Source: Bacteroidota bacterium
GTDB taxonomy: Bacteria; Bacteroidota; Ignavibacteria; Kryptoniales; JAKASW01
Reading direction: 5' to 3'
Assembly (NCBI GenBank): GCA_021789755.1
Contig: JAJYJD010000049.1
Location: 1-16,536, forward strand
DNA length: 16,536 nt
The notes below the pieces were generated by a model. That model searched no databases, had not been told where the DNA came from, and was given only the letters and a program-made list of their open reading frames with translations. Position numbers and translations under genes: made by a program. Numbering within the stretch: the first letter of the stretch is position 1; each line of letters starts with the position of its first letter. Of the stretch, positions 7,019 through 13,159 are shown one piece after another.

Positions 7019-7816
7019 TCAATCCGGACGTTTGACATATTGCTCAAGCTCTTGCTTTGTCAAATCGTCATTGGATACCAGTCTATAATGCTTCTCTGCT
7101 ACTATCTTTATGTCCGATGCAGCGAGCTCAAACTCGAATAGAGCGATCACGTCATCTTCCATGAACTGTGCCCCGATTGAACGGCAAATGGCATCTGGGA
7201 ACTTGTCCGCGCAGAGGTCGAAGTCCTGCCTTATTTGAACACTGCCGATACGTTCCCCACCGCCTTTCGCCTGGATCGGGAGCACGTAATGCACGCCTCT
7301 CTTATCGATACCAACATAGAGCTCATCCGTCTCAATCTGGACATTATCCAGGATCTTGGTTCTGAGATGGTTCTGCATTGAGTAGCATGTAAGTCCAGTG
7401 AAGACATCGATGAGCCGGTTGTAGCGTATCTTGGCCAACAGAGCCTGTTCATCGGAAAGCGCATAGCGCGATATTATTTCCGGAGTTGCGTCCGGTATCT
7501 TTGTCTCTGCCAGATCGGTGTTCGGAGAGGCGTTGAATTCCTTTGCCAGCACAAATTTATATTCCCCCTTTTTGGTACCCAAGATAATCCACTCGTATCC
7601 TTCCTTGGCCTTCTTTCTGATTGCATCTGGCAAAAGGCGGCGGTACCTGTAACTATACAGGACGTCACCGACATTCTTGGGTGTTTTGACCTTTAGCCTG
7701 GCGGCAGCACGCACAATTTCTGCTCTTTCAAAGACAAAACTGGTTACGTTAGGTTTGTAATGTTCCCCAAAGATCAGTTCGATAATCCGCTCGTACGAGC
7801 TGCGTTCATTTGCCAT
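7019..7816 (-). CDS. probable type II restriction endonuclease, 265 aa
   Basis: The gene follows the DNA methyltransferase on the same strand and overlaps it by 11 bases. It has its own AGGTGAGG site (7821-7828) 4 nt before the ATG, inside the end of the methyltransferase gene. The N-terminal part includes 'KNVGDVLYSYRYRRLLPDAI' (about 48-66), resembling a helix-rich DNA-binding module, followed by 'EWIILGTKKGEYKFVL'. The centre holds a candidate PD-(D/E)XK nuclease core: acidic residues E162, D164, E165, D171 and then the strand 'VLPIQAKGG', giving Q182-x-K184 in place of E-x-K. Such Gln substitutions are known among restriction enzymes of this fold. Role as the cutting partner rests on gene context plus this motif. 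The recognition site cannot be deduced. There is no clear terminator after it. Confidence 0.78.
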   Translation of the reverse strand: MANERSSYERIIELIFGEHYKPNVTSFVFERAEIVRAAARLKVKTPKNVGDVLYSYRYRRLLPDAIRKKAKEGYEWIILGTKKGEYKFVLAKEFNASPNTDLAETKIPDATPEIISRYALSDEQALLAKIRYNRLIDVFTGLTCYSMQNHLRTKILDNVQIETDELYVGIDKRGVHYVLPIQAKGGGERIGSVQIRQDFDLCADKFPDAICRSIGAQFMEDDVIALFEFELAASDIKIVAEKHYRLVSNDDLTKQELEQYVKRPD

Positions 7817-9212
7817 TTTGCCTCACCTTTCGATTGGGCCATTCCAGCAAAAGCACTTCTTCTCTCATCTGTTCTTTAGTGGCGCTTGCAAATCTTGTCC
7901 TGAACAAATCAAGGCCGAGCACTTTGTATCCAAGGACTTCGCTAATCTTCGAAAGCAGCTCTCCGGTTTTGATCATTACCCGCAGGTATGATGCCTGGTC
8001 GCCGACAACATAGGCGAGCTTCGCCCCCGGCTTCAGAACATTGCTGAGAGAAGAAAGATGACGGGCCATGCCTCCGAAATAGAGTTTTGTAACTCGTCCA
8101 TATAGTTTTTCAAAGCCGGAGTCCTTATTCAGTTCGATTCTCCTCCTCTCAATCGCCTGGGCTATGCGCTGTATCTCTCTGTGGTTGGCAACCCACCTGT
8201 CGTCGTCGTCGTTTTTGTAAACGTTCCGTGTGTTGGAGCGGATCAGCGTGGATTTCAATGAACGCAGCTCCATCTTGTCATGTATGAATCCGAGGAGTAC
8301 CGACTCCAAGCGGGTAGTTCTAGTGTAGTCTTTTTCGTTCGGGTAAGGGGGGGACGTGATTACCATATCTACCGATTGAGGCGGGATGTATTGGGAAACG
8401 TTCCTTGCATCGGCCAGTAAAACCTTCGAAGCGGGATATTTGTTTCGATAAACCTCCACGAGATCTCTAGCCATCGTGTTAATCTCTTGCATCCAGGTGG
8501 AGACAACAGGAACATCCATCTTAATGGAACCAAGACCGACTTCCGGTCCAAAGTGTAAATTACTTATGCCAAATACGACGGCTTTTGAGAAAGCAAGAAG
8601 CTGGTGACCTTTTAATCTTTTGTTCTCGGATTTGTTTATGTTCTCCAGTAATACCAGGGACTTGTGCAATGGGAGCGGGCTAATCGACTCTGCCAATAAC
8701 AATTTCTGTTCTTCTTCCGACAGAGTTTGCAGTTTGATGTTTTCCGGCAAATCAGATACGAAGCCCGTATCATTCAAATCCTGATATCTGAGTTGTGACA
8801 GCGTCCGCTCAGCAATCTGCTGAGAGTCGTCGATAAGCTCTTCTGCCTTGATTCCCCAATCAGTCTTGATTTTGCTCGCAAATTGTGCGAATGGATTAGC
8901 TTCAAGCCCCACGGTCTTCAGATCCGCTAACTTGCCTTCTACTAATGTCGTACCGCAACCGCAAAAGGGATCAAGAATGGTAACATCGTCTCCCATGGAA
9001 AACTTCTCGATATAAGTTCTCACAAGATGTGGGGGGAAGGAGAGGACAAACCTGTACCACTCATGAAAGTGCCGGTCCTTTGCGTCGACCTTGTTGCCCT
9101 GAGTGTTATGGCGCCCCTGCCGGACGGGGCGTGCTTTTTCCGGGGTAGCTGCAGGCAAACCCTCAAATAATTCAGATTCCTGCTCGCGAACGGCTGCTGA
9201 TCTTCTACTCAT
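7806..9212 (-). CDS. DNA methyltransferase (N4-cytosine or N6-adenine type), 468 aa
   Basis: This is the modification partner of the restriction enzyme. An amino-DNA methyltransferase is shown by DPFCGCGTT at residues 81-89 (SAM-binding motif I) and TSPPY at 286-290 (catalytic motif IV). A motif X-like segment, 'FHEWYRFVLSFPPHLVRTYI', precedes motif I. The order X-I-IV, with about 200 residues between I and IV, differs from the beta-class order in which TSPPY comes first. The intervening region may hold target recognition. 'PGAKLAYVVGDQ' at about 395-406 fits a later core strand. The start at 9212 has no visible Shine-Dalgarno site. Upstream ATGs in frame were not found, and 'MSRRSAAVREQESELFEGL' is a plausible flexible start. 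Target base and site are unknown. No controller (C) protein gene is present nearby. Confidence 0.9.
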   Translation of the reverse strand: MSRRSAAVREQESELFEGLPAATPEKARPVRQGRHNTQGNKVDAKDRHFHEWYRFVLSFPPHLVRTYIEKFSMGDDVTILDPFCGCGTTLVEGKLADLKTVGLEANPFAQFASKIKTDWGIKAEELIDDSQQIAERTLSQLRYQDLNDTGFVSDLPENIKLQTLSEEEQKLLLAESISPLPLHKSLVLLENINKSENKRLKGHQLLAFSKAVVFGISNLHFGPEVGLGSIKMDVPVVSTWMQEINTMARDLVEVYRNKYPASKVLLADARNVSQYIPPQSVDMVITSPPYPNEKDYTRTTRLESVLLGFIHDKMELRSLKSTLIRSNTRNVYKNDDDDRWVANHREIQRIAQAIERRRIELNKDSGFEKLYGRVTKLYFGGMARHLSSLSNVLKPGAKLAYVVGDQASYLRVMIKTGELLSKISEVLGYKVLGLDLFRTRFASATKEQMREEVLLLEWPNRKVRQNGK

Positions 9213-9229
9213 TGGTTATCGTTTGACCT

Positions 9230-9259
9230 AATATAACTTTTACCGGATCAAGATGACAA
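9230..9259 (-). promoter_or_regulatory. candidate promoter for the restriction-modification genes
   Basis: On the - strand a TTGTCA (9254-9259) is followed, after 17 to 18 nt, by TTATAT/TATATT (9230-9236). The -10 element ends about 18 nt before the methyltransferase ATG. The spacing suits a sigma-70 type promoter and would give a very short leader, consistent with the lack of a ribosome binding site. Support is by eye only. Confidence 0.35.
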
Positions 9260-9304
9260 CTATGTGATACGCCTGTACCACAGCCCGCGGACCGAGTTAA
9301 GACT

Positions 9305-9540
9305 TTACTTCCCGCTCTTTCCGTCCATGCCCGGTGATATCTCCGTCACATGTTTTTCGGGCCCGCCCGATATCCACGACTCGCGGTTTACACCGACAGC
9401 TGAGATTCTATCGTTGATGATAGCTTCAGGGAGATTTTTATACAAAATCGGATAGCTTGTGGCGCCCCATTTGAGACAACACGTGCAAACGCCAAGTGAA
9501 GAAAACCTGTCTTGAAATATTACAGAAAGGCGGTGCCGCC
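9305..9540 (-). pseudogene. possible start-less gene remnant (about 78 codons)
   Basis: One - strand frame stays open from before 9540 to the TAA at 9305-9307, yet contains no ATG with a ribosome binding site. Its translation looks protein-like towards the end: 'CLKWGATSYPILYKN', 'LPEAIINDRISAVGVNRESW', then 'ISGGPEKHVTEISPGMDG' and a basic end. I do not recognise the family. It could be the 3' end of a gene cut off by a deletion. It could equally be a chance open frame, since the opposite strand is also open over much of this range. Confidence 0.3.
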
Positions 9541-9582
9541 CGGCGACGGAGCGGCACCAAACTGAAGATGTTGTCTTAAATG
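9468..9582. repeat. 14-bp inverted repeat (13/14) enclosing a hairpin
   Basis: CATTTGAGACAACA at 9468-9481 is the reverse complement of TGTTGTCTTAAATG at 9569-9582 except for one base. The 87 bp between contain the G+C-rich hairpin 9532-9558. The shape resembles a miniature inverted-repeat element or a multi-stem RNA. No target-site duplication is visible. It begins right after the end of the broken outer-membrane gene. Confidence 0.4.
9532..9558 (-). terminator. hairpin downstream of the broken outer-membrane gene
   Basis: GGTGCCGC (9532-9539) pairs perfectly with GCGGCACC (9551-9558) around an 11-nt loop. On the - strand it comes 28 bp after the TGA at 9586 and is followed by GCCTTTCTG, a weak U-tract. 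It is probably the original terminator of that gene. Confidence 0.5.
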
Positions 9583-9585
9583 AAA

Positions 9586-9908
9586 TCAGAACAGAATTGA
9601 AAACCCGCCGAGAACTCCTATGTTTATCCAGGTTTCGTCGTAGCTTGCTCCATAGCCGTGATCGTTCTTCCAGTCGTGCGACCTGTAGTTCAACTCCAAT
9701 CTCATCAGCACGTATTTAGTTATCAAAATTTTTGTTCCGGCCCCGGCGTTGAATACTCGTATCTTGAGGTCGTCCGTGACTTTTCCTTATAGCTGTAAGA
9801 CCCCATGCTTCCCATGAAAGAGACTTCGCTCCGGCCCTGCTCAAACTGGGCGTTGCACTCGTTTGCGAAAATGAAGAACATTGCTGACAGAATGATAATG
9901 CGTCCCAT
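9586..9908 (-). pseudogene. decayed outer-membrane beta-barrel protein (internal deletion plus frameshift)
   Basis: A perfect AGGAGGT site (9913-9919) precedes the ATG at 9908. The N-terminal piece has a signal peptide ('MGRIIILSAMFFIFANECNA', then QFEQGRSEVSFMGSMGSYSY), but its frame stops at 9723. The adjacent frame picks up at about 9790 and reads 'VTDDLKIRVFNAGAGTKILI', 'YVLMRLELNYRSHDWKN', 'TWINIGVLGGFSILF' then TGA. This is the closing strands of an outer-membrane barrel with the usual terminal Phe. Joined, the pieces make only about 107 residues, while barrels of this type usually have about 170-220, so the middle strands are missing as well as the frame being shifted. It would have been a small surface or porin-like barrel. 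A sequencing error could explain the frameshift but not the missing middle. Confidence 0.7.
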
Positions 9909-10043
9909 TTTTACCTCCTGATTCTCCGCTAAACATGCCTTTTGATTTCGACCCATCGCCCCAGGCTTGGATCGACTTTAACGCACGGGAATTAGAATCT
10001 CAAGATTCGAAATGTCTCGGTGGTGGGCTACTTTGAGATTTTT

Positions 10044-10152
10044 GCACACAGAGTACACTGAAAAAAGCACGGATTCTCACTGATACATCTATTAATAATA
10101 ATTTGATCCATGGTTATCTTGTTTTTTCCCGTGTTATCTGCGTGTTAATGTT
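10044..10152. repeat. dispersed intergenic repeat, degenerate copy of the CACGGAT family
   Basis: CACGGAT occurs at 10068-10074, followed by CTCACTGAT. The right side carries CCGTGTTATC (10129-10138) plus TGCGTGTTAATGTTTT, matching the right arm at 398-420 (CCGTGTTATC, then AGTGTGTCATTTT). The middle is AT-rich and diverged. It marks the same repeat family some 9.7 kb away from the first copy. Confidence 0.5.
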
Positions 10153-10249
10153 TTGATTCAAAAGAGCCGACTACTAATGGTTCTTCCGCGATTCGGTGCT
10201 GCGAGTTCAATTGAGCAGGCAGAACCCGCAATTTCCCTTTTACCCCGCG

Positions 10250-10287
10250 AAAATAAAAAGCAGGCGGTGCCTGTCTGCACGGCCTGC
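10250..10287 (-). terminator. rho-independent terminator of the cytochrome gene
   Basis: On the - strand, GCAGGC-C-GTG pairs with CAC-C-GCCTGC (10260-10287) around an 8-nt loop with one internal mismatch. It is followed directly by TTTTTATTTTC. It lies 31 bp beyond the cytochrome stop. Confidence 0.85.
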
Positions 10288-10318
10288 CGTCGTACTACGC
10301 GTTGTTCCTCGTTAAAGT

Positions 10319-10858
10319 TTATTTCCTTTTGCGAGAGGGGCCGGACATATCCATGTTTTTCATTTCGGTGCCCTCTTCGTTCACCGCCGTCTTCTGCATC
10401 GATGCGTATTCCTGCGGCGTCATGTTCTTCATTTTTTCCAGAAAGGCTACGATCGCCCAGATCTTCTGGTCGGAGTGTGTCTTTCCGAATCCCGGCATGC
10501 CGGTGCTCTTGATTCCGTTTTTGACGACCCAGAAGAGTCTTCCGGGTCCCATTTCATTCGCGGAATGCGCAAGGTCCGGGGGATGGGGGTATAAGCCCTG
10601 CCCGATCTCGGACCTGTCAACTCCCGGTGCGCCGTGGCAGGTCACGCACATTTCATGGTAATGGCCGTAGCCTTCGACGACCATGGATGAGTCGGTCAGG
10701 GAGGGAACGGCGATCCCCTTCGAATAGTGCTCTGCTGAGTTGTCGCTTGTCCGGCTGAATATCCAGTGAAGGAAACCCGGATCGGGCGACATAGTTGAAA
10801 CATTATAAAGGCCCGAATTGACGAATATTACGAGAAGGATCAATTCCACGACCAGCAC
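10319..10858 (-). CDS. membrane-anchored monohaem cytochrome c, 179 aa
   Basis: This is a class I c-type cytochrome. The haem site CVTCH is at residues 71-75 and the distal Met ligand is most likely M121 in 'STGMPGFGKTHSD'. The fold helix 'QKIWAIVAFLEKMKNM' follows. A single N-terminal hydrophobic helix anchors the domain on the periplasmic side, where it would carry electrons between quinol-oxidising and terminal complexes. The tail is Met/Lys-rich ('EMKNMDMSGPSRKRK'). The start is uncertain. The listed GTG (10858) has a GGAG 11 nt upstream. But the frame continues upstream for nine more codons, to ATC-AAG-ACT-GTC at 10885, just after an in-frame TAA, with a second GGAG 5 nt before it. That reading would give '(M)KTVGVIVSVLVVELILL', a better anchor with a positive charge. 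No oxidase or cytochrome biogenesis gene lies alongside. Confidence 0.88.
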   Translation of the reverse strand: MLVVELILLVIFVNSGLYNVSTMSPDPGFLHWIFSRTSDNSAEHYSKGIAVPSLTDSSMVVEGYGHYHEMCVTCHGAPGVDRSEIGQGLYPHPPDLAHSANEMGPGRLFWVVKNGIKSTGMPGFGKTHSDQKIWAIVAFLEKMKNMTPQEYASMQKTAVNEEGTEMKNMDMSGPSRKRK

Positions 10859-10948
10859 AGATACAATTACTCCGACAGTCTTGATTTAATCTCCGTTAAT
10901 AATTTCTCGCCGCCGATAAATCGCAGTCATCTTCTTAACACCGGTGGA

Positions 10949-10994
10949 TTGACACAAGTTTCCTTGACATTCTTTTTTTCAGATGTTAGTTTAG
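10949..10994 (+). promoter_or_regulatory. candidate promoter of the secreted-protein genes
   Basis: Two TTGACA hexamers occur in tandem at 10949-10954 and 10964-10969, with 9 bp between them. Downstream of the second, TAGTTTAG (10987-10994) resembles the Bacteroidota -7 box TAnnTTTG at about the expected distance from TTG. It lies 37-80 bp before the GTG start at 11031 and in the gap shared with the divergent cytochrome gene. Confidence 0.4.
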
Positions 10995-11030
10995 GTAAGC
11001 TTAGACAATTAGGGACATAAAGGGCATGTC

Positions 11031-13097
11031 GTGCGCGATTTCCTAAGAGTTGCTACAATTGTACTATTTGTATCAGGCGTAGCACGTGGACAAGTTTCCG
11101 ACTACAATTACACAAGCATCGGTAACATCGGCCTGACGGTCACGAGCTTCGGCCGGATCGGAAACACATTTAACGCATCCTTCTGGCCGACCGAGCCTTC
11201 GTGTGAGTATCCGACGACGCCTGTTCGGTCGCACATCGAACACCTGTTCAACGGCGGACTGTGGATCGGCGGATACAAGAACGGGCAGGGTCCGTTCGTG
11301 AGCACCGTTACCACCGATTATTATTCGAATCCATCCGAGTTCACGCAGCCGCTCGACAGCGGACTCACAGAGCGAAGTTCGCTTCCGGATTCGCGCTACT
11401 TCTCGCCGGGCGCCGTCAGCCATCAGGACTTCGTCGCAAACTTCACAGACTCCAATACAGTCAACCCGGCCACGAATCAGGAGATCGTCAACCATGTTCC
11501 CCTGAACGTCTCGGTGCACGAAGAGACGTATGCATGGGAATATCCGATCGCGAACTCATTCGTCATCCTCTGCTTCAGGATAACCAACACCGGTGATTCA
11601 CCTGTCGATTCCATGTTCGTAGGTTTCGTAAATGATTTTGTAGTGCGGAATACGGAACACAGGCTGCCGACGGAAGGGACGGCATTTTACAGCGGGACAG
11701 GTATAGGGTATGTCGACTCCCTGCGACTAGCTTATGCGTTCGATGCTGAACATCTCGCCTCGGACCTTCCGACGGACAACTATGTTTCAATAAAGCTTCT
11801 CGGGATCGATCCTCTCGGCGATGTCGTCAAGACGGGGCCTGACTTGCTCGATTCGCTCAACAGCTACACACATTTCTCAGCGTGGCAGTTCCACCTGTCG
11901 TCCGGCGATCTCAATATGCTTTCACCGGCCAATGACCAGGATCGCTTCGTGAAGATGGAGACATCGATCCCCGCGGACTATTATCTCAATCCTGCAAACG
12001 GAAGTTACCTCGGCAAACCGGGGAACAGGTACACGCTTCTCTCCGTGGGGCCGTTCGAGCTGATGCCGGACTCGTCTGTTACCGTCGCGTTTGCCATTGT
12101 CGCCGCACCGAAATACAATACGGCGAACCCGACCGATTACCAGAACAACGTCGCTGCGTGCCGACATATCTTGTATGATAACGCGACGTGGGCTCAGAGG
12201 ACATACAACGGCGAAGACAAGAATGGAAACGGAATCCTGGATCCCGGAGAGGACCTGGACGGCAACGGCGCGATCACGAGATACATTTTCCCGAATATCC
12301 TTCCTCCTCCCCACGTTCATGTCGAACCCGGAAGAGGCGAGGCGACCGTTTATTGGGATGACACGCCCGAAAATGTCGTCGATCCCCTGCTCAACAAGAA
12401 GAATTTCGAGGGGTACAGGCTTTATATGTCTAAGCCGGGCTTTGATTTCCAGGGGCTCCAGGATCCTTACATGGAGATTGCAAATTTCGATATTGTCGAT
12501 TCCATCGGGCTCGACGCCGGTATGCCGGCCAGGCTGAATCCACCGAAACAGTTCTTTGGCGACGCAAACAAGTACGTTTATCGCTACACGGTTCCGTCTC
12601 TCCTTGCCGGGTGGCAATATGTTTTTGGGGTGGAGGCATACGACCAGGGAAACCCGGCGGCTCTACTTCCGAGCCAGGCATCGGTAAGGGCAATCGGCAG
12701 GGTGTTTCCGGGTACGGCTGCTCCAACAGGCGATACGCTGACGGTCGGCGTGTTTCCGAATCCTTACTACACCCGCGCATCCTGGGACGGCACCGGCGAG
12801 CGGGAAAGGAAGATATATTTTTACAATCTTCCTCCGAAGTGTGAGATAAGAATTTACACCATTGCGGGCGACATCGTAGCGACGCTTGAACACGATGCGG
12901 CGACATATATCGGCTCCGATATAAAATGGTTTCAGCATTATTCACCGGATAACACTCAGCAGATATCCGGAGGGCTGCACGCATGGGACCTGATTACAAG
13001 CCAGGACCAGGCAATCGCAACAGGTTTGTATTTATTCACCGTGAAAAACTCAGTGACCGGTGAAATCAAGCGTGGGAAGTTTTTGGTGATAAAATAA
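11031..13097 (+). CDS. large secreted protein with FnIII-like and T9SS-type C-terminal domains, 688 aa
   Basis: The N-terminal signal is MRDFLRVATIVLFVSGVARG, with mature Gln after it. The start is GTG at 11031 with AAAGGG 6 nt before it. An ATG at 11026 is out of frame and stops after seven codons. The first 380 residues or so are a beta-rich, Asp/Thr-rich extracellular region without a motif I know. Near residues 394-415 'DKNGNGILDPGEDLDGNG' gives two consecutive DxNxNG-type calcium loops. A fibronectin-III-like module follows ('HVEPGRGEATVYWDD', 'NFEGYRLYMS'). The last 110 residues start at 'VFPNPYYTRASW' and end 'GLYLFTVKNSVTGEIKRGKF', the layout of a T9SS C-terminal sorting domain. It is probably exported across the outer membrane and attached or released. 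Its role, adhesive or structural, is inference. It is followed at 62 bp by a second secreted-protein gene. Confidence 0.85.
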   Translation: MRDFLRVATIVLFVSGVARGQVSDYNYTSIGNIGLTVTSFGRIGNTFNASFWPTEPSCEYPTTPVRSHIEHLFNGGLWIGGYKNGQGPFVSTVTTDYYSNPSEFTQPLDSGLTERSSLPDSRYFSPGAVSHQDFVANFTDSNTVNPATNQEIVNHVPLNVSVHEETYAWEYPIANSFVILCFRITNTGDSPVDSMFVGFVNDFVVRNTEHRLPTEGTAFYSGTGIGYVDSLRLAYAFDAEHLASDLPTDNYVSIKLLGIDPLGDVVKTGPDLLDSLNSYTHFSAWQFHLSSGDLNMLSPANDQDRFVKMETSIPADYYLNPANGSYLGKPGNRYTLLSVGPFELMPDSSVTVAFAIVAAPKYNTANPTDYQNNVAACRHILYDNATWAQRTYNGEDKNGNGILDPGEDLDGNGAITRYIFPNILPPPHVHVEPGRGEATVYWDDTPENVVDPLLNKKNFEGYRLYMSKPGFDFQGLQDPYMEIANFDIVDSIGLDAGMPARLNPPKQFFGDANKYVYRYTVPSLLAGWQYVFGVEAYDQGNPAALLPSQASVRAIGRVFPGTAAPTGDTLTVGVFPNPYYTRASWDGTGERERKIYFYNLPPKCEIRIYTIAGDIVATLEHDAATYIGSDIKWFQHYSPDNTQQISGGLHAWDLITSQDQAIATGLYLFTVKNSVTGEIKRGKFLVIK

Positions 13098-13102
13098 GTG
13101 GT

Positions 13103-13129
13103 CGGCTCCTGTCGGGCTGACGGGAGCCG
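13103..13129 (+). terminator. intergenic hairpin between the two secreted-protein genes
   Basis: CGGCTCC (13103-13109) pairs with GGAGCCG (13123-13129), and the inner GTC/GAC extends the stem past one mismatch. It starts 5 bp after the TAA of the upstream gene. It is followed by GAAAACC rather than a U-tract, so it may act as a partial terminator or an RNA-stabilising end rather than a full stop. The next AGGAGG site is 18 bp further on. Confidence 0.5.
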
Positions 13130-13159
13130 GAAAACCATAATAAACTCAGGAGGCTTATA

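Larger units (their letters stand above)
9213..9585. other. 373-bp stretch without an intact gene, upstream of the R-M genes
   Basis: The stretch holds a possible promoter for the methyltransferase, a start-less open frame on the - strand, an inverted repeat (9468-9582) and an inner hairpin (9532-9558). Each is listed separately. The open + strand frame at 9264-9455 has no ribosome binding site or recognisable motif and overlaps the - strand frame, so I do not call it. The region looks like eroded sequence between the restriction-modification pair and the broken outer-membrane gene. Confidence 0.5.
9909..10318. other. 410-bp intergenic stretch
   Basis: Between the broken outer-membrane gene and the cytochrome gene there is no supportable coding frame. 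The stretch contains the ribosome binding site of the broken gene, a relic of the CACGGAT repeat family (10044-10152) and the cytochrome terminator (10250-10287). The + strand frame opening at 10153 is mostly the mirror of the cytochrome gene. Confidence 0.6.

Noticed and set aside
7014..7026. Palindrome CGGATT-C-AATCCG over the restriction enzyme stop codon
   Set aside because: A one-base loop cannot fold as drawn and no U-tract follows, so it is not called a terminator.
9264..9455. 63-codon + strand frame
   Set aside because: No ribosome binding site or motif, and it overlaps the more protein-like - strand frame.
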